Below are positions 17,659 to 26,976 of a DNA stretch of 64,000 bases, in pieces. Source of the DNA: Salinigranum halophilum (lineage in GTDB: Archaea > Halobacteriota > Halobacteria > Halobacteriales > Haloferacaceae). Location: positions 744,001-808,000 of the forward strand of contig NZ_SSNL01000003.1 of the NCBI RefSeq assembly GCF_007004735.1, given 5' to 3'. Below the pieces are notes generated by a model. The model was given only the letters and a program-made list of their open reading frames with translations. It searched no databases and had not been told where the DNA came from. Within the stretch, counting starts at the first letter, position 1; the number at the start of each line of letters is the position of its first letter. Position numbers and translations under genes: made by a program.

Positions 17659-18936
17659 CTAAAGCCGGTGTCCGCACGCGCAGTTACCGATACAGTACGT
17701 GGTCTCGGTCTCGCGGAACGACACGCCCATGGTGGCGAGCGCGGTGACGATGTCGTTCGACGTCTCGAACTGTGGCCGGACGTTCGCGGCCGTCGCTCCG
17801 TACGGACGCGCCCCGACGGGAATCTTCGCCGTGATCTCTCCCGACGCGTGGTCGACGACGGCCACCTCGTCGTTCGTCTGCACCGGGACGTACAGCTTCT
17901 CGTGAGCGGGGTCCCAGGTGCCGACGAACGCCGACCCGCCGAGGTCGAGCCGCTCGCGCACTGACCCCTCGACGAGGTCGACGACAGTGACATCGTTCGT
18001 TCCCGGGGTGAACACGTAGCCCGTCTCAGAATCCGGGCCGATTTCGTTCGTCAGTGGACCCTCTCCGAGGTCATCGTCGCTCGTGAGGCGGACGCGTTCG
18101 TCAGGAGCGGCCGGGTCCGACAAATCCCAGATGCTCTCTGTCCCAGTCGCGCCCTCGTTGTGCTCGACGAGGAGTGTCTCGCCGTCGGGCGCGACCGTCG
18201 CCATCCAGGGTCGGGCGTACCCACCAGCGACCGGTTCGACGTCGACCTGTGTGACGATTTCGAACGCCTCGATGTCGAGGACGGTGAGCGTGTCGCCGAA
18301 GAGGTCCGGGACGTACGCGTACTGTCCATCTGGATGGATCGTCACGTCACACGGTCCCGGACCGTCGTTGTCCCCGGTTCCGCCCTCACTCCGGCGGTCG
18401 AGTTCGGCCGTGACCTCACCGAACGTCTCCGAGGAGGGGTCGGCGTCGAGACGGATTTGTCTGTGCGCGGGCTCGCGCGCACTGACGACGAGTGTGGTCC
18501 CGTCCGGGGTCTGCTCGAGCCAGTTCGCCCCCGACCCGGTCTCGACGGCGACCCGCTCGGCGAGCGACCCGGCCCCGAGGCCGCGAACCCCCCGGCCGAC
18601 GTTGAGCCAGAGCGTGTCTTCGGGACTGTCGGTCAGCGCGGGAGTGTACTGGTTCGAGGGGAACGACGACGTGAGTCCGAGGTGCTGAGTAGTGAGGACC
18701 TCGTCCGTCGTCGGGTCGATGACGCTGACGGTACTGTCGCCGGTGTTGAAGACGAAGACGGACGGGCGGGTGCGCTCGTCGGCGCTATCGCCCGTTCTGT
18801 TCCCCGTACAGCCGGCCGTGGCTGCTGCGCCCGCGGCGACAGACCCCGCGAGCAGTCGTCGTCGGGAGACGTCCCGACGCGGGCGAGCGCCGTCCGCGTT
18901 CGGATACAGGACGGGGTCTCGGTCGGAGTCGCTCAT
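17659..18936 (-). CDS. Tat-exported lipoprotein with YVTN-type beta-propeller
   Basis: 425 residues from the ATG at 18936. A Tat signal (DVSRRRLLAGSVAAGAAATAGC) ends in a lipobox Cys, so it should be anchored outside the membrane by lipid. The rest is a beta-propeller of repeats such as FVFNTGDSTVSVIDPTTDEV, PDLFGDTLTVLDIEAF and NDVTVVDLVEGSV, the YVTN family pattern. The extreme C-terminus is cysteine-rich (CIGNCACGHRL), which could bind a metal or iron-sulfur species and is not part of the propeller. It is upstream of the ABC exporter genes on the same strand. The ligand is unknown. Confidence 0.82.
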   Translation of the reverse strand: MSDSDRDPVLYPNADGARPRRDVSRRRLLAGSVAAGAAATAGCTGNRTGDSADERTRPSVFVFNTGDSTVSVIDPTTDEVLTTQHLGLTSSFPSNQYTPALTDSPEDTLWLNVGRGVRGLGAGSLAERVAVETGSGANWLEQTPDGTTLVVSAREPAHRQIRLDADPSSETFGEVTAELDRRSEGGTGDNDGPGPCDVTIHPDGQYAYVPDLFGDTLTVLDIEAFEIVTQVDVEPVAGGYARPWMATVAPDGETLLVEHNEGATGTESIWDLSDPAAPDERVRLTSDDDLGEGPLTNEIGPDSETGYVFTPGTNDVTVVDLVEGSVRERLDLGGSAFVGTWDPAHEKLYVPVQTNDEVAVVDHASGEITAKIPVGARPYGATAANVRPQFETSNDIVTALATMGVSFRETETTYCIGNCACGHRL

Positions 18937-19392
18937 CGTGGGTCGCCCCCGGTGTGGTGTTCGCTGGTGAACGGAGGACGCCGACGACAGGGAGGGCCAA
19001 TCGTTTCGGTGCATCGTGGCTGGCTGGCCGGAGAACGTCGTGGAGAGTGAGGGCGTCTGACGGTCACTGTCTGTTCCTCTGTGGCTGAATCGTCATAAGC
19101 AGTCGTCTCGATGGACTCGGCCGTGCACGGCCGTTCGTGCTGTCTCCAGCCGCTATCCATTTTATCGGAAATAGTATCGAAACGACAGTCACAGTGGGTC
19201 TCATATCGCGCGTGAACGTGGCAACGAGGCTGTGATAGGGGGCGGCGATGTTTTGTAGTCACTAAATATCTGATTTGATTTCTGGCCCGATTGTTGTAAA
19301 TACGGTTCGTCGAAAGTATCGGTATCAATGTCAGGCGGAGGGACGCACTCCACGTGCGCGAGAGACATCTCTCGATTGAGAGGCGGGCAGCC
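18937..19392. other. Divergent intergenic region, no gene seen
   Basis: About 455 bases between the lipoprotein gene and the rhomboid gene. Composition becomes more AT-rich from about 19150. Several short frames exist but none has acidic or conserved-looking sequence. It should contain promoters for both genes; TTTTATCGG near 19158 and TAAATATCTG near 19263 are candidate elements. Confidence 0.4.
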
Positions 19393-20211
19393 ATGAGCAG
19401 CCGACATGACCGCCCTCGACCGGGTTCGCGGCAGCCGAAGATGCGTGATGATGGGGCGTACCGGCCCGACGTGCGTGTCGTCGGTGGGCTCCCTCGGCCG
19501 ACGTGGCGGGAGGCGGCGACCATCGTGTCTGTCCCCATTCTCCTACTCACCGTTCACTTTCTCGTCCAACCGATGTTCGACACGTGGATGCGACTCAAAT
19601 ACGTGAGATACACTGTCGCGCAGACGATCCCGGTGCGTCGGCTCGCACCAGAGCCGTTCACTCCGTACGCGTGGGCCTGGCACGAACTCACCCGCGTTGC
19701 GCACGCGTTAGTTCACGACCCGTCAGGGTACCATACCCACGTCATCGGTAACGTCGTCCTCATTATGCTGGCTGCTTGGGTACTGCTCCTGTTCCTCGCC
19801 ACGATAGGATTACGTAGTTGGTTTACTGTTATCTATTGGGAACTCGTTTTGGTATCTCCCATCGTTGGGTCGTATGCGTTTGATCTCTTTGGGATGACCA
19901 CACACGGCTATGGTGCCTCCACAGTTGGATTCGCATTTCTCGGAACAACATTAACAATTGGTATATTTACACTTTGGAGTCAGGTGAGATCACCTCTCGG
20001 CCAACAGACCTGTTCATCTCGTGATTTTGTAAGCGGCAACAGTTTCACACCGAGTCCCCTGATGGTTATCACCCTCTTGTTCGTCGTCGGTCTCGTAATC
20101 GCACTGGATTTATTTACTGGGTCACCTGCAACACCTGTCCACCAGTCAGGGGCTGGTTTCGGTGCACTTGTCGGAAGTGTCACGGTTGTTGCCCTGCGAG
20201 GGTCGGTCTAA
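19393..20211 (+). CDS. Rhomboid-family intramembrane serine protease
   Basis: A membrane protein of 272 residues from the ATG at 19393. After about 50 hydrophilic residues it has about six membrane segments. Rhomboid landmarks: HTHVIGNVV (the HxxxN pair of the second helix), GYGASTVGF with the predicted nucleophile Ser (usual GxSG here GAST), and HQSGAGFGALVG with the catalytic His and HxxGxxxG helix. These enzymes cut substrates inside the membrane; the substrate here is unknown. An upstream ATG at 19354 adds 13 basic residues. Base composition changes sharply near 19795 inside this gene (see findings). Confidence 0.82.
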   Translation: MSSRHDRPRPGSRQPKMRDDGAYRPDVRVVGGLPRPTWREAATIVSVPILLLTVHFLVQPMFDTWMRLKYVRYTVAQTIPVRRLAPEPFTPYAWAWHELTRVAHALVHDPSGYHTHVIGNVVLIMLAAWVLLLFLATIGLRSWFTVIYWELVLVSPIVGSYAFDLFGMTTHGYGASTVGFAFLGTTLTIGIFTLWSQVRSPLGQQTCSSRDFVSGNSFTPSPLMVITLLFVVGLVIALDLFTGSPATPVHQSGAGFGALVGSVTVVALRGSV

Positions 20212-20395
20212 TTCAGATGAATTATATACGAACCGAGTGGCTTCCATCCAACAAGGACTTTTGCTTGGCTATGCTATACACGAATACTCATGACATACGT
20301 GTCGTCTCTGAAATCTACGAACGAGTATGTCTCTTCCGTCGTATCCCGTGAGGTTGGCGCCTCGTGTTCTTTGAGATGGATTGAACCGACCGTTT

Positions 20396-22117
20396 ATGAA
20401 CTCTTCACTGAATCCAGGCGGTGTAAATAAATTGACAGAGACTACTCGAACGCCTTCGTCTAAAGCGGATGTCTGTATCATCGGTGCGGGTCCTGCGGGG
20501 GCTCTCGTTGCACACTCTCTATCCCAACGTGGTCACAGCGTAATCCTGCTCGAGGCAGGGAAGTCGTTCGAGTCGACTGACCGTCCCGAGAGAATGGAGA
20601 GGTTTCTCCGCCCCGGTGGGGAAAGGCGGTCTGTGTGGGATGTTGATGAGGAGCGTGACGCGTTCTCCTCGAGTGGACGCGAACGCTACACCTTGAACAC
20701 GAAGCGAGTGAAAGGTGTCGGGGGATCGACTTTACACTGGGGGGGACGGGTTGAACGATTCCCGGAGAAGGATTTCGAGATGGAGACGCGGTACGGTGTC
20801 GCATCAGACTGGCCACTCAGCTATGACGACCTTGAGCCGTACTACGCACTCGCCGAACGAGAGCTCGGTGTTGCAGGTACCGATGATAACCCGGTAACAC
20901 CTCGACACGAAGAGCCGTATCCGATGGAACCCTTCCCCCCGAGCTACTCCGACGAGCTGTTCGTTGAGGCTTGTGAAAAACTCGGTATCGAGACACACTC
21001 AGTTCCGAACGCACGGAATTCGAGAGGGTACGATGGGCGGTCTTCCTGTGTCGGATACGGAACCTGCTCGCCGGTCTGTCCGTCGGGTGCGAAGTATAGC
21101 GCGGACGTACACGTAGAGAAGGCACAGGACGAAGGGGCTCGACTAATCGACCAGGCAGCCGTTCGCCGACTTGAGTACGACTCAAGTGCCAACCGAGTCA
21201 CAGCCGCGCTCTATCAGACACCAGAAGGTGATCTCTATCGACAGGAAGCCCGACAGTTCGTCCTCGCAGCAGGGGCCGTCGAAAACGCACGTCTCCTCCT
21301 CTTGTCTCGCTCTGACGCCTTCCCCAACGGATTAGCCAATTCATCCGGGGCGGTAGGGCGGTACTTCATGGAGCACCCATATGTCGGTGTCATCGGGCGA
21401 CTGGCCCAATCGACTGGTCAACATCGAATTGGATTCGGAACCACCGAGTCGTATCAGTTCTACGAACCAGAGGGTCCTCCTCCTGGGTCGTTCAAACTGG
21501 AGTTCGAGAACGAAGCAGGTCCGAAAGTCCTCGACATCGCATTGCAACAGCGTGGGACACTGGCTGACCTCTCAAACGTGCTCGCCGACCCAAGTCGATC
21601 AACGCTAGCTGAACCGTTAAAGAACAATCAACCAGTAATCTGGGGGGATGAGCTATTAGATTCCGTTCGAGACCACTATGGTAACTACTTCGGTATCTCT
21701 GCCGAAATTGAACCGCTACCGGACCCGAATAACCGTGTGACACTGAACGACGACCAGACAGATGCCTTCGGAGATCCCGTTCCTGATGTCTCGTGGAGCC
21801 CCGGTTCGTATAGTAAGCGAACTGCCGAGCGTGCGTTCGATGTGATCGAAGAAATCGTCGACACCCTTGACGCAACGGTGGAAGCGGTCGAACGCGTCAG
21901 CTTTTGGGATGGCGCTGGTCATTCGTCTGGAACGACACGAATGGGAACTGACCCCTCGGAAAGTGTGGTCAACCCAAATCTCCGGACTCACGACGTGGAG
22001 AACCTGTATGTCTCCGGTGCAAGCACCTTCGTCACGATTGGAGCGACCCAGCCAACGCTCACGATCGCAGCAACAGCGCTTCGGTTGGCTGAGCATCTCG
22101 ATTCAGAAGTCCTCTGA
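20396..22117 (+). CDS. GMC-family FAD oxidoreductase (membrane dehydrogenase large-subunit type)
   Basis: 573 residues. The FAD-binding DVCIIGAGPAGALVAHSL lies near residue 25, followed by the GMC signature GVGGSTLHWGGRVERF and a C-terminal catalytic block with the active-site His (AGHSSGTTRMG), VNPNLRTHDVENLYVSGAS and PTLTIAATALRLAEHL. Near residues 215-230 is CVGYGTCSPVCPSGAK, resembling the cysteine cluster that holds a 3Fe-4S centre in bacterial three-subunit glucose and gluconate dehydrogenases. It lacks its own signal peptide; in such systems it is co-exported with a Tat-bearing small subunit, and one lies at 29923-30438. Likely substrate: a sugar or sugar alcohol outside the cytoplasm (inference). 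Confidence 0.88.
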   Translation: MNSSLNPGGVNKLTETTRTPSSKADVCIIGAGPAGALVAHSLSQRGHSVILLEAGKSFESTDRPERMERFLRPGGERRSVWDVDEERDAFSSSGRERYTLNTKRVKGVGGSTLHWGGRVERFPEKDFEMETRYGVASDWPLSYDDLEPYYALAERELGVAGTDDNPVTPRHEEPYPMEPFPPSYSDELFVEACEKLGIETHSVPNARNSRGYDGRSSCVGYGTCSPVCPSGAKYSADVHVEKAQDEGARLIDQAAVRRLEYDSSANRVTAALYQTPEGDLYRQEARQFVLAAGAVENARLLLLSRSDAFPNGLANSSGAVGRYFMEHPYVGVIGRLAQSTGQHRIGFGTTESYQFYEPEGPPPGSFKLEFENEAGPKVLDIALQQRGTLADLSNVLADPSRSTLAEPLKNNQPVIWGDELLDSVRDHYGNYFGISAEIEPLPDPNNRVTLNDDQTDAFGDPVPDVSWSPGSYSKRTAERAFDVIEEIVDTLDATVEAVERVSFWDGAGHSSGTTRMGTDPSESVVNPNLRTHDVENLYVSGASTFVTIGATQPTLTIAATALRLAEHLDSEVL

Positions 22118-22210
22118 GTGACGAAATAGTCGGTGATACTACAGCCGTCTGAGAATTGGATTCTTCCCGAACGTGGGCAAATACGACTTTGCTTTTGTGA
22201 TATTCCAGAG

Positions 22211-22217
22211 GATATAT
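22211..22217 (+). promoter_or_regulatory. TATA box of the epimerase gene
   Basis: GATATAT is centred about 29 bases before the ATG at 22244, the distance expected for a leaderless archaeal transcript. Confidence 0.5.
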
Positions 22218-22243
22218 CATCGTAGGCGAGTCCCCTAACAGAT

Positions 22244-23233
22244 ATGGAAATCTTAGTGACCGGGGGAGCGGGGTTCATCGGTGGGCACCTCTCGGCACGA
22301 TTCATATCCGAAGGGTACAGTGTCGTCGCTTTGGACGAAATGCATCCGTACTACGACCTCGACATCAAGCGACACACAATTGACCAATGCGAGCGTCTCG
22401 CAGCCGAGACAGATGGTGCTTACGAGTTCGTTGAGGGTGACATTCGCGATTCCTCGCTGGTAAGCCAGCTTGTAAAGACAGCAGACTACGTCTATCATCA
22501 AGCTGGCCGAGCTGGCGTCCGAGATTCCGTTGCGGAGCCCCGTGTGTACAACGAGGTAAACGTCGATGGAACTCTAAATATTCTCGATTCCGCACGAGAG
22601 TGGGGGATTGAACGTATGGTGATGGCGTCGTCGTCGTCTGTTTACGGTGGACGCGAAGAGTACCTCCCGTTTGGCGAGACCGACCCCACTCTACCGGTGA
22701 GCCCGTACGGCGCGTCAAAATTGGCCGCAGAGCGATACCTTTGCTCGTATCATCAAGTATACGACCTTCCTACGGTCGCACTCCGCTACTTTACTGTCTA
22801 CGGTCCGCGGATGCGCCCCAACATGGCAATCTCGAACTTCGTTTCGCGATGCACAAATGGGGACCCACCAGTCGTTTATGGTGACGGAACTCAAACTCGT
22901 GACTTCACCTTCGTCGACGACATCGTAGATGCTAACGTCTCCTTACTCTCGACTGATTGCGCCGATGGGGAAGCGCTCAATATCGGATCTGCGGATAATA
23001 TCGCGATTCGTGACCTCGCGACCGAGATTCGTGACCAGATTGACCCAGAGCTTGAACTGGAATATGCCGACCGATACGCGGCTGACGCTGATCATACGCA
23101 TGCCGATATCACAAAAGCCGCCAAGCTCATTGGATACGACCCTAACCACACGATTTCGGAGGGCGTAACGAAATTCATCGAATGGTACCAGGCGAATCGA
23201 GACTGGTATGAGCCACTCGTGTTGTCGTCGTAA
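22244..23233 (+). CDS. NAD-dependent sugar-nucleotide epimerase/dehydratase
   Basis: An extended short-chain dehydrogenase of 329 residues. The NAD loop is VTGGAGFIGGHL; the catalytic Ser lies in ASSSSVYGG and the Tyr/Lys pair in YGASK; later PTVALRYFTVYGPRMRPNMAI, YGDGTQTRDFTFVDDIVDA and the C-terminal helix are typical of UDP-glucose 4-epimerase and UDP-glucuronate 4-epimerase relatives. It probably interconverts a UDP-sugar used by the nearby glycosyltransferases. Exact substrate cannot be assigned. It is followed by a 380-base gap, so it may be transcribed on its own. Confidence 0.88.
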   Translation: MEILVTGGAGFIGGHLSARFISEGYSVVALDEMHPYYDLDIKRHTIDQCERLAAETDGAYEFVEGDIRDSSLVSQLVKTADYVYHQAGRAGVRDSVAEPRVYNEVNVDGTLNILDSAREWGIERMVMASSSSVYGGREEYLPFGETDPTLPVSPYGASKLAAERYLCSYHQVYDLPTVALRYFTVYGPRMRPNMAISNFVSRCTNGDPPVVYGDGTQTRDFTFVDDIVDANVSLLSTDCADGEALNIGSADNIAIRDLATEIRDQIDPELELEYADRYAADADHTHADITKAAKLIGYDPNHTISEGVTKFIEWYQANRDWYEPLVLSS

Positions 23234-23613
23234 GACGACTGCTGTTGTTGAATTTGTCACGGTTGTTGATTCAGACAGCGTCGAGCGCGACCGTCTAGTT
23301 CTACGACACTCTCCACAATTTATAATAAAACGCGACGTCTTTGATGACGAGGAAAACTATCGATGTAGGAACACGGGAGAAAGTCGTCTTACTTGAAGCG
23401 GCCTCCAAATAGATTGAACCGTCTTATCCGCTGTAATTCGTCTATGAACAGCGGAGTCGATATCGTTCCCAGGATGTAATTTTGGCCTTCTGAATAGTAT
23501 CGTGTCCAGATGTCCGGTTAGAATCATATAATAAAATTTTGTAATCAGTCAGCTGATTCGAATTTCCAGCGACTAGAAAACGTATTTATGTGATTACTAT
23601 CTAGGTGAAGGAA
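23234..23613. other. AT-rich gap before the nonulosonic acid genes
   Basis: About 380 bases with no coding frame I would support. It is rich in A/T runs (AATTTATAATAAAA near 23318, ATATAATAAAATTTTG near 23527) and ends in the LegB promoter. Its low GC contrasts with the GC-rich genes that follow. Confidence 0.45.
23583..23590 (+). promoter_or_regulatory. TATA box for the legB operon
   Basis: TATTTATG is centred about 28 bases before the ATG at 23614. This implies a leaderless start there rather than at the GTG at 23605. Confidence 0.5.
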
Positions 23614-24606
23614 ATGCAACACGAGGAGCGCGTATTAGTGACAGGAGGGTGTGGCTCACTCGGTTCTGCTATCGTCGATGAGTTTCTTACGCGCCGCGAT
23701 GTCGAGCAGGTCTACGTCTTCGATCACGACGAACGGGGGCTGTTCAACGCGGAACAGGACCTCAAGGAGTACTCCGACCGTCTCACGTTCGTTCTCGGCG
23801 ACGTCCGTGATCAGGAGGCACTCGAACAGGCGTTCGCCGACGTCGACTGTGTGGTTCACGCGGCCGCTCTGAAACACGTCCCGGTCAGCGAACAGAACCC
23901 GTACGAGGCGATCAAGACGAACGCCCTCGCCACGCAGAACGTGATCGACGCGGCCCGAGCAACGGGAGTCACGCGCGTGCTCGGCGTGAGCACCGACAAG
24001 GCCGCACAGCCGACGTCGACGATGGGTGCGACGAAGATGCTCGCCGAGCGCCTGCTCATGGCGGCCGACCGCGAGACTGACGATGTCGTCTTCGGCGGCG
24101 TCCGACTCGGCAACGTCCTCGGCAGCAGCGGGTCCGTCGTCCGCATCTTCGAGAAACAGATCGCAGACGGCGGCCCGGTGACCGTGACCCACTCTGACAT
24201 GACTCGCTTCATGTTCACCCCGTCGGAAGCAGCCGAGTTCATCGTCGACTCACTCGATACGCTGTCCGGTGGTGAGATGCTCGTGCCGAAGATGGAGTCG
24301 GTTCGAATCATGGACCTCGCGGACGCGATGATAGAGACCACAGCGCCCGCTGAACCCGGTTCGGCAGACATCGATATCGACCTCATCGGCATGCGACCGG
24401 GAGAGCGACTCCACGAACGGTTGCTCACCGAGACGGAGGCACGAAGTGCGATCGAACTCGAGGACTCGTTCCTCATCCCACCGCAGTCCGAGGCCGGGAA
24501 CGAACTGGTCTCAGATGGCGGTGCAGAACTCGAGACCCCGTACCGCTCCGACCGCGCGACTCACCTCTCCCGTGACGAGGTCGCTGAACTGCTCTCCGGC
24601 CTGTAA
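23614..24606 (+). CDS. legB: Nucleotide-sugar 4,6-dehydratase, LegB/FlaA1-like
   Basis: An extended SDR of 330 residues; first dedicated step of nonulosonic acid synthesis, making a 4-keto-6-deoxy intermediate from UDP- or GDP-GlcNAc. The NAD loop is VTGGCGSLGSAI. The active site is GVSTDKAAQPTSTMGATK, where Met replaces the usual SDR Tyr, as in FlaA1/PseB-type dehydratases. MRPGERLHERLL near the C-terminus is also typical. It heads a tight run of genes (the next starts 6 bases later). Retaining versus inverting activity (LegB or PseB type) cannot be read directly; LegG and PIG-L neighbours favour the legionaminic route. Confidence 0.85.
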   Translation: MQHEERVLVTGGCGSLGSAIVDEFLTRRDVEQVYVFDHDERGLFNAEQDLKEYSDRLTFVLGDVRDQEALEQAFADVDCVVHAAALKHVPVSEQNPYEAIKTNALATQNVIDAARATGVTRVLGVSTDKAAQPTSTMGATKMLAERLLMAADRETDDVVFGGVRLGNVLGSSGSVVRIFEKQIADGGPVTVTHSDMTRFMFTPSEAAEFIVDSLDTLSGGEMLVPKMESVRIMDLADAMIETTAPAEPGSADIDIDLIGMRPGERLHERLLTETEARSAIELEDSFLIPPQSEAGNELVSDGGAELETPYRSDRATHLSRDEVAELLSGL

Positions 24607-24612
24607 CGTTCG

Positions 24613-25788
24613 ATGAGCGACAACATCTCTCCCCAGGTGAGCAACGGGACTCCGTCGCCGATCCCGCTCTTCGAGATCGACTGGGATCGAGCCGAGATAC
24701 AGAACGCCGTCGACTCCATCACCCGCGGTGGGTACTGGGCGAACGGACCGTACGTCGACGAGTTCGAGCACGGCCTGGAGTCGTCGCTCGGCGTCCAACA
24801 CGCCGTCGTCTGCAACTCCGGAACCACGGCACTCACCGCTGCGCTCGAAGCGTGTGGTATCGGCCACGGCGACGAGGTCATCGTGCCGTCGTTCACCTTC
24901 ATCTCGACGGCGAACGCCGTCGTCGCCACCGGTGCGACACCCGTGTTCGCCGACATCGAGCCCGAACGGTACGGTCTCGACCCCGACTCGGTCGAAGCCC
25001 GACTCACCGCCGACACCGCGGCGATCGTCCCCGTCCACTACGCGGGGCGGGCGTGTCGAATCCACGAGCTCGCGCGGCTCGTCGACGACCACGACCTCAC
25101 CCTCATCGAGGACGCCGCCGAGGCGCAAGGTGCGCGGGCGGCCGGTGAGTACGTGGGAACCATTGGCGACGTGGGAATGTTGAGCTTCTGTCAGAACAAG
25201 ATCGTCGCGACCGGTGAGGGCGGTGCAGTCGTCACGGACGACGACGAACTCGCCGAGCGCGTCGGCCTGCTCCGGTCGCACGGCCGCGTCTCGGGGGACT
25301 ACTTCGGCTCGACCGGCGGCGGCGAGTACACCACGCTCGGGTCGAACTACCGGATGCCCGACATCGTGGCCGCGCTCGGCGTCGCCCAGCTCGACCGGAT
25401 CGAAGACCTCGTCGCTCGACGTCGTGCCGTCGCCCACGCGTACACCGAGCGTCTCGCGGCAGTCGACGGCGTGACGCCGCCGGCCGACGGCGCGGGTGAC
25501 GAACGCCACGTCTACCAGCTGTACACGGTCCGGTTCGCCCCGTGGGTCGACCGCGACGCGGTCGCAGAACGGCTGGCCGAACACGACATCGCCTCGAAGG
25601 TGTATTTCGACCCGGCCCACCTCTCGACGTACTACCGAACCGAACACGACTGTGAGCCGGGGACGCTGCCGGTGACTGAGGACCTCTCCTCGCGGGTGCT
25701 GTCGCTTCCGATGCATCCGAACCTCTCCGAACCGGCGGTCGAGCGCGTCGTGACCACGCTGTCGGCCGCGCTCGACGAACAGCGGTGA
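24613..25788 (+). CDS. legC: PLP aminotransferase, LegC-like (DegT/DnrJ/EryC1)
   Basis: A sugar aminotransferase of 391 residues that would add an amino group at C4 of the keto sugar from the dehydratase. Cofactor motifs: CNSGTTALTAALEA (phosphate contact), LIEDAAEAQGA (Asp to pyridoxal), and the Schiff-base Lys in FCQNKIVATGEGGAVV. NYRMPDIVAALGVAQLDRI is also typical. It begins 6 bases after legB and is presumably co-transcribed. A 108-base gap separates it from the next gene. Confidence 0.9.
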   Translation: MSDNISPQVSNGTPSPIPLFEIDWDRAEIQNAVDSITRGGYWANGPYVDEFEHGLESSLGVQHAVVCNSGTTALTAALEACGIGHGDEVIVPSFTFISTANAVVATGATPVFADIEPERYGLDPDSVEARLTADTAAIVPVHYAGRACRIHELARLVDDHDLTLIEDAAEAQGARAAGEYVGTIGDVGMLSFCQNKIVATGEGGAVVTDDDELAERVGLLRSHGRVSGDYFGSTGGGEYTTLGSNYRMPDIVAALGVAQLDRIEDLVARRRAVAHAYTERLAAVDGVTPPADGAGDERHVYQLYTVRFAPWVDRDAVAERLAEHDIASKVYFDPAHLSTYYRTEHDCEPGTLPVTEDLSSRVLSLPMHPNLSEPAVERVVTTLSAALDEQR

Positions 25789-25896
25789 CGGTGGCTGAAG
25801 GGCCACTCGACGGTCGCGCGCGTCGCTGCGGTGCCCAGGCTGACGTTTCGATACGCTGTCGGAACGACTAACTGACAGAGCGGCCGTGGTTCTCAC

Positions 25897-26976
25897 ATGA
25901 CTGAAACCGGTGTCGGCGAGGCCGACAGCGTCGGGACCCTCGACGGTTTCCTCCCGAGTAACGGAGCGTACTTCATCGCGGAAGCGGGCGTCAACCACGA
26001 CGGCGATCTGGCGCAGGCTCGTGAACTCGTCGATGCAGCGGCCGACGCCGGTGCCGATGCGGTCAAGTTCCAGACGTTCGCTGCGGACCGACTGGTCTCG
26101 CCGGACGCGCCCAAAGCCGAGTACCAAGAGGAGACCGACGAGGCCGACTCGCAGTACGAGATGCTCCGGCGACTCGAACTCCCGCCGACGGCACACGACG
26201 AACTCATCGAGTACTGCGCCGACCGCGGTATCCAGTTCCTCTCGACGCCGTTCGACCCCGAGAGCGCCGACCTGCTTGACGATTTGGACCTGCCCGCAAT
26301 CAAACTCGGGTCGGGCGAACTCGACAACGTCCCGCTGTTGCGACACGTCGCCGGGTTCGGCCGACCGCTGCTCATCAGCACGGGCATGGGAACGCTCGAA
26401 GAGGTGCAGAGCGCACTCGACACCGTCCGCGAGGCGGGGTCGCCACCGGTCGCGCTGTTTCACTGTACGTCGGCGTATCCGGCCCCGCTCGAAGACGTGA
26501 ACCTCCGCGCGATGCAGACGATGGACGAGGCGTTCGACGTCCCGGTGGGATACTCCGACCACACGACGGCGGTCGAAACGCCCGCACTGGCAGTCGCGGC
26601 CGGCGCGCGCCTCGTCGAGAAACACTTCACGCTCGACAAGACGCTTCCGGGCCCCGACCACGCCGCGTCGCTCGAACCGGACGAACTCGCGCGGGCCGTG
26701 TCGCTTGTCCGGGACGCGACAACCGCGCTCGGTCGTCCGGAGAAACGGCCGACAGAGACGGAGACCGCGAACCGCGACGTCATCCGCAAGAGCCTCCACG
26801 CGACGACCACGATCGAGCGCGGCGAGCACTTCGACCGCTCGAACGTCTCGGTCGTGCGGCCGGCCGACGGTCTCGCACCGGGCGAACTGGACGCGCTCGT
26901 CGGACACCGCACGGCGACGACGCTCGAAGCCGGCGACCCGGTCACCGCCGACACCGTCGAGGGGTGGGACCGGTGA
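25897..26976 (+). CDS. legI: Nonulosonic acid synthase, LegI/NeuB family
   Basis: Condenses phosphoenolpyruvate with a six-carbon diamino sugar to make the nine-carbon acid. 359 residues. N-terminal NeuB barrel: AEAGVNHDGDLAQARELVDA, DAVKFQTF, FLSTPFD, IKLGSGELDN, STGMGTLEEV, LFHCTSAYPAPLEDVNLRAM, VGYSDHTT and KHFTLDK. C-terminal SAF (antifreeze-like) domain: KSLHATTTIERGEHF through LDALVGHR. All are standard for the family. The stop overlaps the GTG of the next gene. The substrate epimer (leg versus pse versus sialic type) is inferred from neighbours. Confidence 0.92.
   Translation: MTETGVGEADSVGTLDGFLPSNGAYFIAEAGVNHDGDLAQARELVDAAADAGADAVKFQTFAADRLVSPDAPKAEYQEETDEADSQYEMLRRLELPPTAHDELIEYCADRGIQFLSTPFDPESADLLDDLDLPAIKLGSGELDNVPLLRHVAGFGRPLLISTGMGTLEEVQSALDTVREAGSPPVALFHCTSAYPAPLEDVNLRAMQTMDEAFDVPVGYSDHTTAVETPALAVAAGARLVEKHFTLDKTLPGPDHAASLEPDELARAVSLVRDATTALGRPEKRPTETETANRDVIRKSLHATTTIERGEHFDRSNVSVVRPADGLAPGELDALVGHRTATTLEAGDPVTADTVEGWDR

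Noticed and set aside
20221-20232. Strong TATA-like ATTATATACG just after the rhomboid stop as the GMC promoter
   Set aside because: It lies about 165 bases before the GMC start, which would need an unusually long leader. It could be chance in AT-rich DNA.
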